Assembly (NCBI GenBank): GCA_013138865.1
Contig: WTBY01000071.1
Span: 1 to 33,310 of the forward strand
Origin: Helicobacteraceae bacterium
GTDB lineage: Bacteria > Campylobacterota > Campylobacteria > Campylobacterales > Sulfurimonadaceae
Direction: 5' to 3'
DNA: 33,310 bases
The notes beneath the pieces were generated by a model, which searched no databases, had not been told where the DNA came from, and was given only the letters and a program-made list of their open reading frames with translations. Position 1 is the first letter of the stretch, and every line of letters begins with the position of its first letter. The position numbers and the translations under genes were made by a program. This document shows positions 1-8,349 of this stretch, piece by piece.

Positions 1-122
1 AAATACTAACAAAAATCTCTGAAATACAAAATGTTGTCAAGGAGAATAAAGATTTACTACAGATTATCGCTATACTCAGTGCTTACACTCAAAAAGAGTT
101 AGGTTTTATGTGCGAAAGTTGA
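1..122 (+). CDS. 3' end of an unidentified gene (partial)
   Basis: An open frame enters from the left edge (first full codon at base 3) and ends at TGA 120-122, giving about 39 C-terminal residues. They are rich in Lys, Glu, Ile and Leu, look helical or coiled-coil, and end in FMCES. There is no start in the window and I do not recognise the family. It lies in the same direction as the ATPase cassette but is separated from it by about 215 bases, so it is probably not translationally coupled to it. It could also be a fortuitous open stretch. Confidence 0.4.
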   Translation, partial: ILTKISEIQNVVKENKDLLQIIAILSAYTQKELGFMCES

Positions 123-174
123 GTAAAGTTATATATGGTACAATAATTTTATAATTACTTTATAAGGAGCATAC

Positions 175-298
175 TTGAATAACTCCCGTGAACCAAAAGA
201 AAAGATGCACTCTTAATGCGTTGAAAACATGTTAATTATATAGAAGGTTCAATACTCTTGTACAGCAGATTGGAGCTAAAACTATTGAAGAAAGATAA
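175..298 (+). pseudogene. Decayed small ORF upstream of the ATPase cassette
   Basis: A good ribosome site (AAGGAG at about 164-169) precedes a TTG at 175 that opens a 13-codon frame ending MHS. After a one-base shift near 200 the reading continues in another frame as about 30 residues, with one internal stop, to TAA 296-298, ending QQIGAKTIEER. A good ribosome site followed by a frameshifted, stop-containing frame suggests the remnant of a short gene. I do not recognise the family. It could equally be non-coding leader sequence. Confidence 0.25.
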
Positions 299-301
299 TG
301 C

Positions 302-307
302 TATAAT
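302..307 (+). promoter_or_regulatory. Candidate -10 box for the ATPase/TOPRIM pair
   Basis: A perfect TATAAT lies 31 bases upstream of the preferred ATG (338), a sensible distance for a short leader. No clear -35 is seen; many Campylobacterota promoters lack one. The ribosome site GGAG (328-331) lies between it and the start. Confidence 0.45.
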
Positions 308-337
308 GCAAAATAAAAAAACTTTATGGAGTTAATA

Positions 338-1297
338 ATGAGCGAACACCTATTAAAACATATAGATATTACAGACTTTAAATGTTTTACTAACTTTCAT
401 GCAGAAGGTTTTAAAAGAGTTAACTTAATAGGTGGTAAAAATAATGTTGGTAAAACAGCTTTTATGGAAGCCTGTTATATTAATACTCAAGCTCAAAATT
501 TAGCATGTTTTGTTGGTGCATTGAATAGTATTAAGTATATGAGAGAAAATTTAAATATACTTGATGGTGCTACTTATAGTATTAAATTATTTATTGAATA
601 TTCAAATAATCTTATATTTAAATCAAACATTAATTCAACATCTTTTAAAATTAAGGATGATGCTGGCATTAAAAAATATATTTTTGAATTTAACAATGAA
701 TCTGTAGAAGTAAATATTAATCATTTTTCTTATGAAATAAATTATATAAATAATATTTCTTTCATTGATAATTTTGGATTATTTAATAGTGAGATTATAA
801 ATAACTATTCAGCAATACAAAAAAAAGATAAAGAATATTATTTAAATGAGATAGTTAACAAATTTGATGAAAGAATCAAAGCATTCAAAGTTATAGACGA
901 TAAACCTCAGTGTAAAATAAATGAAAATTATTTTGAAATCACCGAGTTTGGTGATGGTGTTAGGCATTTAATTTCAATAGTTACAGCACTTTATAGTTGT
1001 GAAAATGGGTACCTATTTATAGATGAAATTGACAATGGAATACACTACACTCAAATTGATACTATATGGGAAATTATCCTTAAAGTATCAAAAGAATTAA
1101 ATGTTCAAGTTTTTTGTACAACACACTCAAAAGAGTGTATAGACTCTTATGCTAGAGTTTCAAAAAAACTTGATGATCAAGATGTATGCTTTATTAAAAT
1201 GAGTAGGTTGAAAGATAACTCTATTAAAGCTGGTGTTAGAGACTACGAGATGATACAAGATAGCGTAGAAGATGAACATGAGTTAAGAGGATGGTAG
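338..1297 (+). CDS. AAA15/OLD-like ATPase, first gene of a putative two-gene defence cassette
   Basis: Predicted cytoplasmic ATPase of about 319 residues related to the SMC/ABC-like AAA15/AAA21 group. An upstream ATG at 326 overlaps the ribosome site GGAG (328-331), so the ATG at 338, spaced 6 nt, is the better start. The N-terminus has a Walker A, GGKNNVGKT (32-40), inside the typical DFKCF...NLIGGKNNVGKT layout. A signature-like GDGVRHL follows, then a Walker B FIDEID with D229/E230 and a switch histidine in TTHS (H263). It is shorter than most family members because the region between the motifs is small. The stop overlaps the next gene by 7 bp, implying coupling. ATPases of this type paired with a TOPRIM protein occur in OLD/Gabija/PARIS-type phage defence; that role is inferred here. 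Confidence 0.75.
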   Translation: MSEHLLKHIDITDFKCFTNFHAEGFKRVNLIGGKNNVGKTAFMEACYINTQAQNLACFVGALNSIKYMRENLNILDGATYSIKLFIEYSNNLIFKSNINSTSFKIKDDAGIKKYIFEFNNESVEVNINHFSYEINYINNISFIDNFGLFNSEIINNYSAIQKKDKEYYLNEIVNKFDERIKAFKVIDDKPQCKINENYFEITEFGDGVRHLISIVTALYSCENGYLFIDEIDNGIHYTQIDTIWEIILKVSKELNVQVFCTTHSKECIDSYARVSKKLDDQDVCFIKMSRLKDNSIKAGVRDYEMIQDSVEDEHELRGW

Positions 1298-1860
1298 CAA
1301 TACTTCATGAAGGAAATATTAAAGATACAAATGAAAATGCTCTCCTAAAACTTTTAATTAAAGAGTTAGGTTATAATCCTAATAGTGTTGAATTTTTTGG
1401 TTTTGGTTCAAAAAGTAATTTTTTTAAAACTGATAATTTAAAATATACTAGACTTAAACTACAAATAGATGAAGAAGCAATTTCTAAAATTTTATTTGTA
1501 GTAGATGCTGATTTTATAGAAAATGACGTTACATATGGTGGTTTTGAAAATACAGAAAGAGAATTAAAAGCTGTTATAAAAACTTTATCACTAACTCCTA
1601 TTTCAGATATTTATGTCACAAGAGATCCAAACACTAATGATGGTTATTTAGAATCACTTATATTGTCCTCTATTCCAACAGTGCAAAAAGAGTGCATAGA
1701 AAACTTTTTAAATTGTTCTAAGTTCAAATCAAAAGATAATGACAAAGCTATATTAAATGTTATCTATAAAAATGCTTATCCAAATGCTCCTTATGATTTT
1801 AGTCACGAAAATTTTAATGAACTAAAAGGTAAATTACATTCTCTATTAAAAATAAATTAA
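1291..1860 (+). CDS. DUF3226/TOPRIM-like protein, partner of the ATPase
   Basis: A 189-residue protein starting at an ATG that overlaps the ATPase stop. The fold signature resembles TOPRIM/DUF3226: an early glutamate in HEG (E7), a DxD after a hydrophobic strand (FVVDADF, D72 and D74), and a later acid in GYLESLIL (E121) following an RDPNTN loop. In known families these acids bind a metal for nuclease or nucleotidyl chemistry. In PARIS the ATPase AriA partners a TOPRIM protein AriB (DUF4435), and in OLD enzymes the two parts are fused. This pair is much smaller than either. Function as an effector released or activated by the ATPase is an inference; the DUF3226 assignment is from memory of its motifs. 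Confidence 0.6.
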   Translation: MVAILHEGNIKDTNENALLKLLIKELGYNPNSVEFFGFGSKSNFFKTDNLKYTRLKLQIDEEAISKILFVVDADFIENDVTYGGFENTERELKAVIKTLSLTPISDIYVTRDPNTNDGYLESLILSSIPTVQKECIENFLNCSKFKSKDNDKAILNVIYKNAYPNAPYDFSHENFNELKGKLHSLLKIN

Positions 1861-1872
1861 TACCTAAGTTTT

Positions 1873-2406
1873 TTACTTAGCTTTAGGTCTAAAGGCTTTT
1901 ATAACTTCTTCGTCACACTCTAAGAATGGACCTTCTATTAGGTCTATACAGTAAGGAACAGCTGGAAATACAGCGTCTAAACACTCTCTTATTGACTTTG
2001 GTTTACCAGGTAAGTTAATTATAAGTGACTTACCTCTAATTCCAGCGCTCTGACGTGAAAGAATAGCTGTTGGCACATACTGTAAACTAACAGAACGCAT
2101 TAGTTCACCAAAACCTGGCATCATCTTCTCACAAACATTCTCAGTAGCTTCTGGGGTCACATCACGAAGTGCAGGACCTGTTCCACCTGTTGTTACAACT
2201 AAACAACACTCTTCTTTATCGCAAAGCTCGATCATAGTACTCTCAAGTAACTCTTGTTCATCCGCAATACATCTATAAACTACTTCAAACTCACTTGTTA
2301 AATACTCTGAAAGTGTATCTTGAATAGCAACACCTGAAATGTCTTCATATATACCTTTACTTGCTCGATCACTAGCCGTTATAACACCAATTTTAATTTT
2401 ACTCAT
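1873..2406 (-). CDS. mog: Molybdopterin adenylyltransferase (MogA/MoaB type)
   Basis: A cytoplasmic enzyme of molybdenum cofactor synthesis that activates molybdopterin by adenylylation before metal insertion. The 177-residue protein carries the family motifs TTGGTGPALRDVTPEAT (substrate loop) and, near the end, INLPGKPKSIRECL, followed by the typical PYCIDLIEG. It starts at ATG 2406 with GGAGAG a few bases upstream and overlaps the end of bioV by 8 bp, so it is the last gene of the minus-strand operon. It converges with the ATPase cassette with only 12 nt between the stops. Molybdoenzymes such as nitrate or polysulfide reductases are the likely users in such bacteria. Confidence 0.9.
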   Translation of the reverse strand: MSKIKIGVITASDRASKGIYEDISGVAIQDTLSEYLTSEFEVVYRCIADEQELLESTMIELCDKEECCLVVTTGGTGPALRDVTPEATENVCEKMMPGFGELMRSVSLQYVPTAILSRQSAGIRGKSLIINLPGKPKSIRECLDAVFPAVPYCIDLIEGPFLECDEEVIKAFRPKAK

Positions 2407-2929
2407 TTATCTCTCCTGTTTGTAATAAATGTGAAGCACCTTTTATGTAATAAACACTTCCATAGTTTTTAAAGAACTCTCTTGCACTTTCAACGTCTAT
2501 AACCTTATCTTCTGAGCCTAAATAGATCTCAATCTTAATACCTCGATCAACTATAGCTTGAAGCTTACTCTCATCAAACCTATACTCTAGAAGCTCTTTC
2601 AACTCTTCAAAACTACCTTTATCACTAAAGTAGCTATTATCAACACTTTTGAGTGGTAAAAAAGAGTTCTTACGAAAGAGTTCTATGTAAGAGTCACTAT
2701 TTTTTTTGAAACCAAGAAGTTGTAGTTTTTTAAACTTAGACTCAAAGGTTTGAAAAAAAGCAGGTGAGAATAGTTGAAGCTTATCTATACGATCGTTACT
2801 TTGAAAAGTATACTCAAGAGCTTTTTGAGCACCATAACTAAAACCTGCTACGTTGTACTCACTTTGCTCTAAAAACTCTTCAAAAAGAGCTTCTTCGTTA
2901 GTAAATGTAAAACCACTAAAGAATTTCAC
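2399..2929 (-). CDS. bioV: BioV-like pimeloyl-ACP methyl ester esterase
   Basis: A 176-residue alpha/beta hydrolase resembling Helicobacter BioV, which removes the methyl ester from pimeloyl-ACP to close the pimelate stage of biotin synthesis, in place of BioH. The start MKFFSGF and the nucleophile elbow GFSYG (S31) match that family. D141 (SEDKV) and H167 (GASHLL) complete a plausible triad. The gene starts with GTG at 2929 and overlaps the ftsH-like gene by 14 bp and mog by 8 bp. No other biotin genes are in view, so the context supports co-transcription rather than function. A different small esterase cannot be excluded. Confidence 0.75.
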   Translation of the reverse strand: MKFFSGFTFTNEEALFEEFLEQSEYNVAGFSYGAQKALEYTFQSNDRIDKLQLFSPAFFQTFESKFKKLQLLGFKKNSDSYIELFRKNSFLPLKSVDNSYFSDKGSFEELKELLEYRFDESKLQAIVDRGIKIEIYLGSEDKVIDVESAREFFKNYGSVYYIKGASHLLQTGEINE

Positions 2930-4379
2930 TAAGGATCACCTTTATTTTCTCTTTCGAGATTGACTCAAACTCTCTGACATCTTTCTCTACTAAAGCTATA
3001 ACACGCTCTAGTGAGTTTATAAGAGTAACCCCTTCATTACTTAACTCACTTAAGAGTTCACTCTCTTGTAAGCCTTCACCTACTATTTGATCACCCATAG
3101 AAAAAGAGTTGATCATTTTAGATACTAGCTCTTTTGCACTACAAAGATCCTCTTCCACATCAGAGCTATGTTCATCAAATTTTATTTGAGAGGCTAACAT
3201 TCCACTTAAGTAAAAGATCACCCTACTTCTAAGTTCACTACTAAGTGAGCCATAGATCTCTTTTGTGGTTATATTAAAGTTAGTTAAAGTAACTTTTTCA
3301 AAGTCAAGGTCAAAGTACGTAGCAATAGTAGCTTTTGCACTAATATAATGAATACGAACCTCTTTCTCTTTATCATTTAGTAGTGGTACTTTTCTCTTAC
3401 CAAGCATTACTTTGTCACGAATAGAGTTAAAGTGAGAGTTATTTACCTGTATAGCATTATGGCGAAGTGCCTCAAGTGCGGCTTCATTTACAAAAGCCTC
3501 CAAAAGAGCACCACTAAAACCAACACTATTTTTTGCTAACTCTTTAGTCTCAACACCATTTGGAATATTTGAGAGGTATTTTTGTAAAATAGCATCTCGA
3601 TCGTCAAGGTTAGGAAGTCCAACATGAATACGACGATCAAAACGTCCAGCACGAAGTAGCGCAGAGTCTAAAACTTCTATTTTATTTGTAGCTGCAATTA
3701 CGATCACATTTGAGTCTGCTTCAAAACCATCCATTTCAGTTAAAAGTTGGTTAAGTGTAGCTTCACGCTCTTCATTTTTAGATCCATCACGAGTTTTTCC
3801 AATTGCATCTATCTCGTCTATAAATATAATCGACGGAGTGTTTAGTTTAGCACTCTCAAAAAGTTCATGAACTCTCTTTGCACCCATACCTACATAGATC
3901 TGAACAAAAGAAGCTCCACTTTGGTAGTAAAATGGAACATCAGCTTCACCTGCAACTGCTTTTGCAATCATAGTTTTACCAACACCTGGTTCACCTACTA
4001 AAAGTACTCCACGAGGTAAACGAGCACCAAAGTTTTTGTAATGAAGTGGATTTTTAAGAAAGTCTATAATCTCTTCAAGCTCTACTTTAACCTCACTAAT
4101 ACCACCAATATCACTAAACTTTAGTGTACTTTTAACAGCCATAGATCTACTTTGAGAAGTTAAAGGATCTTTTTGAGAGTTATGTTTTAAAGTTATATTT
4201 TGTTCATGTATAGTTATAAATTTTTTATAAGATAGAACTCCAGCAACACCAAAAAGAATAAGAAACAGAATAATTATAAGTGTAGATGAGGCTGTTTTAG
4301 AGAGACCTAAAATAAGTAAAAATAGAACTATACCTGCTGAGAGGTAACTAATATGTTTAGGATCTTTTAAATTTAGCAT
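2916..4379 (-). CDS. FtsH-like membrane AAA ATPase with a degenerate protease site
   Basis: A membrane-bound AAA protein of about 487 residues. Two N-terminal hydrophobic segments are followed by the AAA module: Walker A GEPGVGKT (about 128-135), Walker B FIDEIDAIG, and a second region of homology ending in RAGRFDRRI. The C-terminal part aligns with the FtsH peptidase domain, but the zinc motif HExxH reads HYISA (H344, Y345, A348), so proteolysis is unlikely. The open frame extends to 4427. AAAGAGG (4389-4395) abuts the ATG at 4388 but is well spaced (9 nt) from the ATG at 4379, which I chose. It overlaps mtaB by 23 bp and bioV by 14 bp. H. pylori HP0286 sits in the same place and is also annotated as FtsH-like. 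A remodelling or unfoldase role is inferred. Confidence 0.85.
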   Translation of the reverse strand: MLNLKDPKHISYLSAGIVLFLLILGLSKTASSTLIIILFLILFGVAGVLSYKKFITIHEQNITLKHNSQKDPLTSQSRSMAVKSTLKFSDIGGISEVKVELEEIIDFLKNPLHYKNFGARLPRGVLLVGEPGVGKTMIAKAVAGEADVPFYYQSGASFVQIYVGMGAKRVHELFESAKLNTPSIIFIDEIDAIGKTRDGSKNEEREATLNQLLTEMDGFEADSNVIVIAATNKIEVLDSALLRAGRFDRRIHVGLPNLDDRDAILQKYLSNIPNGVETKELAKNSVGFSGALLEAFVNEAALEALRHNAIQVNNSHFNSIRDKVMLGKRKVPLLNDKEKEVRIHYISAKATIATYFDLDFEKVTLTNFNITTKEIYGSLSSELRSRVIFYLSGMLASQIKFDEHSSDVEEDLCSAKELVSKMINSFSMGDQIVGEGLQESELLSELSNEGVTLINSLERVIALVEKDVREFESISKEKIKVILSEIL

Positions 4380-5619
4380 AGTTTTCATCCTCTTTAACTT
4401 TGTAATCTTGAATATTAATCCAGTCACCTTCTATGTCTTCAGAACTTTGAACTAAGACCTTGTTGTAGAACTGATCGTAGCCACTGTACAGTTCATCATG
4501 TTTAGACTCTATTAAAACTTCTAGTTCTTTTGAGCTATATTTTTCTCTAAAGGCTAAGTTTTTTTGATCTATTATATTTGTAAGCTCTTTTAAACGCTCT
4601 TTTGCAACTGCACCATTTACTTGCTGTTTCATAGTTGCAGAGGGTGTGTTATCGCGTGCTGAGTACGTAAAAGCATGAATATGAGTCAATGGCATTTGAA
4701 TTATATTTTTTATAGCTTCACACCATAACTCTTCATTCTCACCGGGGTGTCCAACTATAAAGTCAGTTCCGATCGCAAAGCCTTTTTCACTTAAAAGGTT
4801 AAATAGTTCTAGATCATGTTTATAGTTATTACGTCTATTCATTAGTTTTAACATTTCAGGTGAACTATGTTGGATCGCTATGTGTAGATGTCTCTCTAAC
4901 CACGGCTCATCTAAGATCTCTTTAAACTCGTCGTTAATCTGTGTAGGTTCAAGTGAACCTAAACGTATACGTCTAACTCCACGTATTTGACTCATTCGCT
5001 TCATAAGTGAAGCTATGCTACGTTTTTCACCATTGCCATAGCTACCAACATTTGTTCCAGTTAGTACAAACTCTCCATAACCATTGCTAGCTAGTCTTGT
5101 AATCTGTTCTAAAATTAGTTTTTCATTTATACTGCGTGCATCACCACGAACTGAAGGAATTATGCAATAGTTACATCTAAAGCTACAACCCTCTTGTACT
5201 TTTATAAATGCCCTACTCTTTCCGACAAAGTCATCTACAATATTTTCATCAACAAACTCTAAATCACCGATCTCATAGAATTTTTCTTCTTTTGCTAAAA
5301 GAGTATTTATTTTGGCCTTCTCGCTCTGACCAAAGACACCATTTACTTTTCCAGCTTTAAAGAGTGACTCTCCTTTTGAGTGCGCACCACAACCAGTTAA
5401 AAATATCTTTTTAGAGTTATCTTTGTTTACTTGGTTTATATAGCTTCTTACACCGCTATCTGCTGAGTTAGTTACAGTACATGAGTTTACTATCACTATG
5501 TCTGCTTCTGTTTCATTCTCTGTTACTTCATGTCCTTGAAGTTTAGAGATCATAACCTGAGAGTCGAACACATTTGTTCGACAACCAAAGGTTTTAAAAT
5601 AGACTTTTTTGGTTTGCAT
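4357..5619 (-). CDS. mtaB: tRNA methylthiotransferase, MtaB type
   Basis: A radical SAM enzyme of the MiaB/MtaB family that adds a methylthio group to modified A37 in tRNA (t6A for MtaB). The 420-residue protein has the three N-terminal cysteines for the auxiliary 4Fe-4S cluster (C13 in FGCRTN, C47 in NSCTVT, C77 in LTGCG). The radical SAM triad CxxxCxxC is at C145, C149 and C152, and GTNVGSYG follows. The C-terminal TRAM-like part is short, and the opening FKTFGCRTN favours MtaB over MiaB. It overlaps the mscS gene by 26 bp and the ftsH-like gene by about 23 bp. The ribosome site is weak, so translational coupling to mscS is likely. Confidence 0.87.
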   Translation of the reverse strand: MQTKKVYFKTFGCRTNVFDSQVMISKLQGHEVTENETEADIVIVNSCTVTNSADSGVRSYINQVNKDNSKKIFLTGCGAHSKGESLFKAGKVNGVFGQSEKAKINTLLAKEEKFYEIGDLEFVDENIVDDFVGKSRAFIKVQEGCSFRCNYCIIPSVRGDARSINEKLILEQITRLASNGYGEFVLTGTNVGSYGNGEKRSIASLMKRMSQIRGVRRIRLGSLEPTQINDEFKEILDEPWLERHLHIAIQHSSPEMLKLMNRRNNYKHDLELFNLLSEKGFAIGTDFIVGHPGENEELWCEAIKNIIQMPLTHIHAFTYSARDNTPSATMKQQVNGAVAKERLKELTNIIDQKNLAFREKYSSKELEVLIESKHDELYSGYDQFYNKVLVQSSEDIEGDWINIQDYKVKEDENYAKFKRS

Positions 5620-7222
5620 TTTCTAGCTCTGAAGGAGGTGTTCTAGGCTTTTCATTTTGAAGGTGAATACGTTGTGTAGGGTATGCGATCATAATGTCAT
5701 CTGCATCATTAAAGGCATCTACAATATCAGCAGATATAGTACTTCTAAGTGTTAGTGTTGCATAGGCATTTGTTAAATACCATGAGCTTATTCTCATTCC
5801 GTTGTCTTCTATAAATGAAAATATACGTGGCTCAACATTTGTATTTTTAAGGTTATATTTATTACGAAGTTTATTTAACTGTTTACGCGTAATTTCCGTA
5901 TAACCTTTAGAGTATTTACGTGTAATCTCTTTAGCTAAATGTAGAGCTTTTTGATGATTTGAATCAAAAGTGATTGTAATGTCAATTCCATCCCAAACAG
6001 TTTTTAAAGAGTCGTGCGTATAACTAGCAATCATACGAGTAAAAATATAGTTATTTGGTATAAATATAATACGCCCTGCTCTTCTATTTTCATTATATGA
6101 AGTAAGTGTAATATCCTCAAGTAGAGTTATTCTAAGTAGTGAGATATCCATAACATCACCAACATATTTCATACCGTCCATATCAACACGTATACGATCA
6201 CCTACATGAATAGAGCCACCAAAAACTATTACAAGCCATCCAAGAACACTCATAAACCAGTCTTTCATAGCGATCGCGATACCTGCAGATGCAAAACCTA
6301 AAATAGTAGTAAGTGAACCCGCACTATCTATATAGTTAAAAATGATGATCAGAAAAATAAGTGTAAAGTTTACAAAAGAGATACCCTTGTTTGCCATATA
6401 AAAACGATCATTATCAGTTATATACTTCTTAACTAAAACCCTAGCTAATACGAACAGAACTATAATAACTCCAATAATTATAGAGATGTTAAAGAGTTTA
6501 TATGTTTGAATTTTAATCTGTTGATTAAGATCTTGAACAATTGTATCAATACGCTTTTTGTATACTCCCGAAGCTGACTGAACAGTATCGTAAGCTCTTT
6601 GAAACTTCTCTAGTTTAGAGTTTATTTTCTTAACATCGTTATAGCTATTAGTTGAATTTGTAAGTTTTTTAATCTGATCGTAGACCTTTTTTTGCTCTAC
6701 CATTAAAGTTATTATAAAAGAGAGCTCTTCTTCACGTTCCATATATTCATCGTACGTTATATTAAGTGCTTTTATAAACGACATACCACTTATTATGTCA
6801 AAAGGATTTGTAATATCTGGAACTTCTCCTATATCTTCAGGAGCTAGTAGCTTTGCAAAAGGAGTTTTATTTTCACCTTTAAAAAGTAAAATTTGTTCAG
6901 AAAGGATTTTTTTCTTAGCTTTAAGTGAGTCTATCTCGTCTAGTCTCTCTGTAGTTGTTTTTTGTTGTGATAATTTTTTAACTTCTCTTTGTAGTTGTAA
7001 AAGCTCTTTTTTTGTATCTAAATATATTAAGTGTTCACTATAGCTTTTCATCCAAGCATTTTCTTCATCAAAACGTACATCTATAACTGCCAATTCGTCT
7101 TTATATTCTTCTAACTGCTCCTCTTTAGTTAGCTTTGGCTCTATAAAAGTATTTACATCTGATTGGGAATATAAGTTAAGCGTTAAAATAGATAAAGTTA
7201 TTAGTTTTATAAAAAAGTTCAT
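5594..7222 (-). CDS. MscS-family mechanosensitive channel with a long periplasmic N-terminus
   Basis: A small-conductance mechanosensitive ion channel of 542 residues. A signal peptide (about 1-20) leads into a periplasmic, coiled-coil-rich region (to about 240) full of Glu, Lys and Gln. Transmembrane segments follow, including the pore-lining helix with GFASAGIAIAMKD and then the cytoplasmic MscS beta domain (GGSIHVGDRIRVD). Known MscS channels release solutes on osmotic downshock. The extra periplasmic part makes it closer to the MscK-like or YnaI-like subgroup than to small MscS. It lies 7 nt after aroB and overlaps mtaB, so it belongs to the same transcript. Confidence 0.85.
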   Translation of the reverse strand: MNFFIKLITLSILTLNLYSQSDVNTFIEPKLTKEEQLEEYKDELAVIDVRFDEENAWMKSYSEHLIYLDTKKELLQLQREVKKLSQQKTTTERLDEIDSLKAKKKILSEQILLFKGENKTPFAKLLAPEDIGEVPDITNPFDIISGMSFIKALNITYDEYMEREEELSFIITLMVEQKKVYDQIKKLTNSTNSYNDVKKINSKLEKFQRAYDTVQSASGVYKKRIDTIVQDLNQQIKIQTYKLFNISIIIGVIIVLFVLARVLVKKYITDNDRFYMANKGISFVNFTLIFLIIIFNYIDSAGSLTTILGFASAGIAIAMKDWFMSVLGWLVIVFGGSIHVGDRIRVDMDGMKYVGDVMDISLLRITLLEDITLTSYNENRRAGRIIFIPNNYIFTRMIASYTHDSLKTVWDGIDITITFDSNHQKALHLAKEITRKYSKGYTEITRKQLNKLRNKYNLKNTNVEPRIFSFIEDNGMRISSWYLTNAYATLTLRSTISADIVDAFNDADDIMIAYPTQRIHLQNEKPRTPPSELENANQKSLF

Positions 7223-7229
7223 TTATCTG

Positions 7230-8279
7230 TTATGCTTTCGAGTACTGAGTAAGTACATTTTTAATTAGCTCATTATCGATCTTATTAGTGATCTCAACAC
7301 TACCGATCCCTTTTGCAATTATAAAAGTTACACTGTTATCTGTTGATTTTTTGTCTAAAAAGAAAGCATCAAAAAAGCTATCTATGTCTTTAATGTTGTA
7401 AGTTGTTGGTAGATCATACTTTTTCAACAACTGTCTAATACGAGAAAACTCATCTTCACTCATCCAACCAAGTTCCACTGCAACTCTATTTGCCATACAA
7501 ATACCAATAGATACAGCTTCACCATGAAGGTATTTTTTGTACTCTGTCTCTTTCTCAATTACATGAGCAAAAGTGTGTCCATAGTTAAGAGCAGCGCGTA
7601 GACCTTTCTCTTTTTCATCTTGAGCAACTACATCTGCTTTGATCTTGACAGAACGTTCTATTGCCTCTTTTAACTGTTTCTCATCTTCAAGTTCTGACCA
7701 CTCTAGCCACTCAAAAAACTCTGCATCAAAAGTAACAGCCATTTTAACTATTTCAGCAAAACCAGCTCCAAACTCACGAGACTCAAGTGTGCTTAAGAAA
7801 TGAGTATCAATATGAACAGCTTGTGGTTGATGAAAGGCTCCAACTAAATTTTTACCATAGCTGTTATTCATACCAGTCTTACCGCCAACAGAAGCATCAA
7901 CTTGACTTAAAAGTGTTGTAGGTATTTGAATAAAATTTATTCCACGTTGATAAATAGAAGCTGTAAAACCTGTCATATCTCCGATCACACCACCACCAAA
8001 GGCTATTAAAGTAGACTTACGGTTAAATTTATGGTTAAGTAAGTTGTCTAAAATATAGTCTATAGTTTTTTGATTTTTATACTCTTCGCCATCTTGAACA
8101 CTAATTATGTAAAGTTCATCAGCAACTAAACGATCTAGTAGGTACTTTAAGTGAAGACCAGAGACTTTAGGGTTAGTTACGATCGCTACTTTTCCGCTAA
8201 GTTTTATTTTGCTTAGTGGTTCTATAAAAATTTTATATGAGTTATTTACTACTTTTTCTAGTGTTATGTCTATTGCCAT
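7230..8279 (-). CDS. aroB: 3-dehydroquinate synthase
   Basis: The second enzyme of the shikimate pathway, converting DAHP to 3-dehydroquinate with NAD and a divalent metal. The 349-residue length is typical. Clear motifs are GGGVIGDMTGF (NAD binding), IPTTLLSQVDASVGGKTG (substrate/NAD loop) and the metal-binding segment LNYGHTFAHVIE, with a further HGEAVSIG. The ATG at 8279 is preceded by GAGGT. It is the first gene of the compact minus-strand operon running to mog. A CGATCG site lies at 8180. Confidence 0.95.
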   Translation of the reverse strand: MAIDITLEKVVNNSYKIFIEPLSKIKLSGKVAIVTNPKVSGLHLKYLLDRLVADELYIISVQDGEEYKNQKTIDYILDNLLNHKFNRKSTLIAFGGGVIGDMTGFTASIYQRGINFIQIPTTLLSQVDASVGGKTGMNNSYGKNLVGAFHQPQAVHIDTHFLSTLESREFGAGFAEIVKMAVTFDAEFFEWLEWSELEDEKQLKEAIERSVKIKADVVAQDEKEKGLRAALNYGHTFAHVIEKETEYKKYLHGEAVSIGICMANRVAVELGWMSEDEFSRIRQLLKKYDLPTTYNIKDIDSFFDAFFLDKKSTDNSVTFIIAKGIGSVEITNKIDNELIKNVLTQYSKA

Positions 8280-8349
8280 GATCTACCTCGATAATAATTG
8301 AATTAGATAATAGTTAAATATTGCTTAAAAAGTAGTTATGTCTAAAATA

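Noticed and set aside
1862-1882. Hairpin CTAAG/CTTAG between the ATPase pair and mog
   Set aside because: Only five base pairs, no clean T-run on either strand, and it overlaps the mog stop; too weak to call a terminator.
6795-7043. 82-codon plus-strand frame inside mscS
   Set aside because: Serine- and phenylalanine-rich shadow of the coiled-coil region of mscS; no ribosome site.
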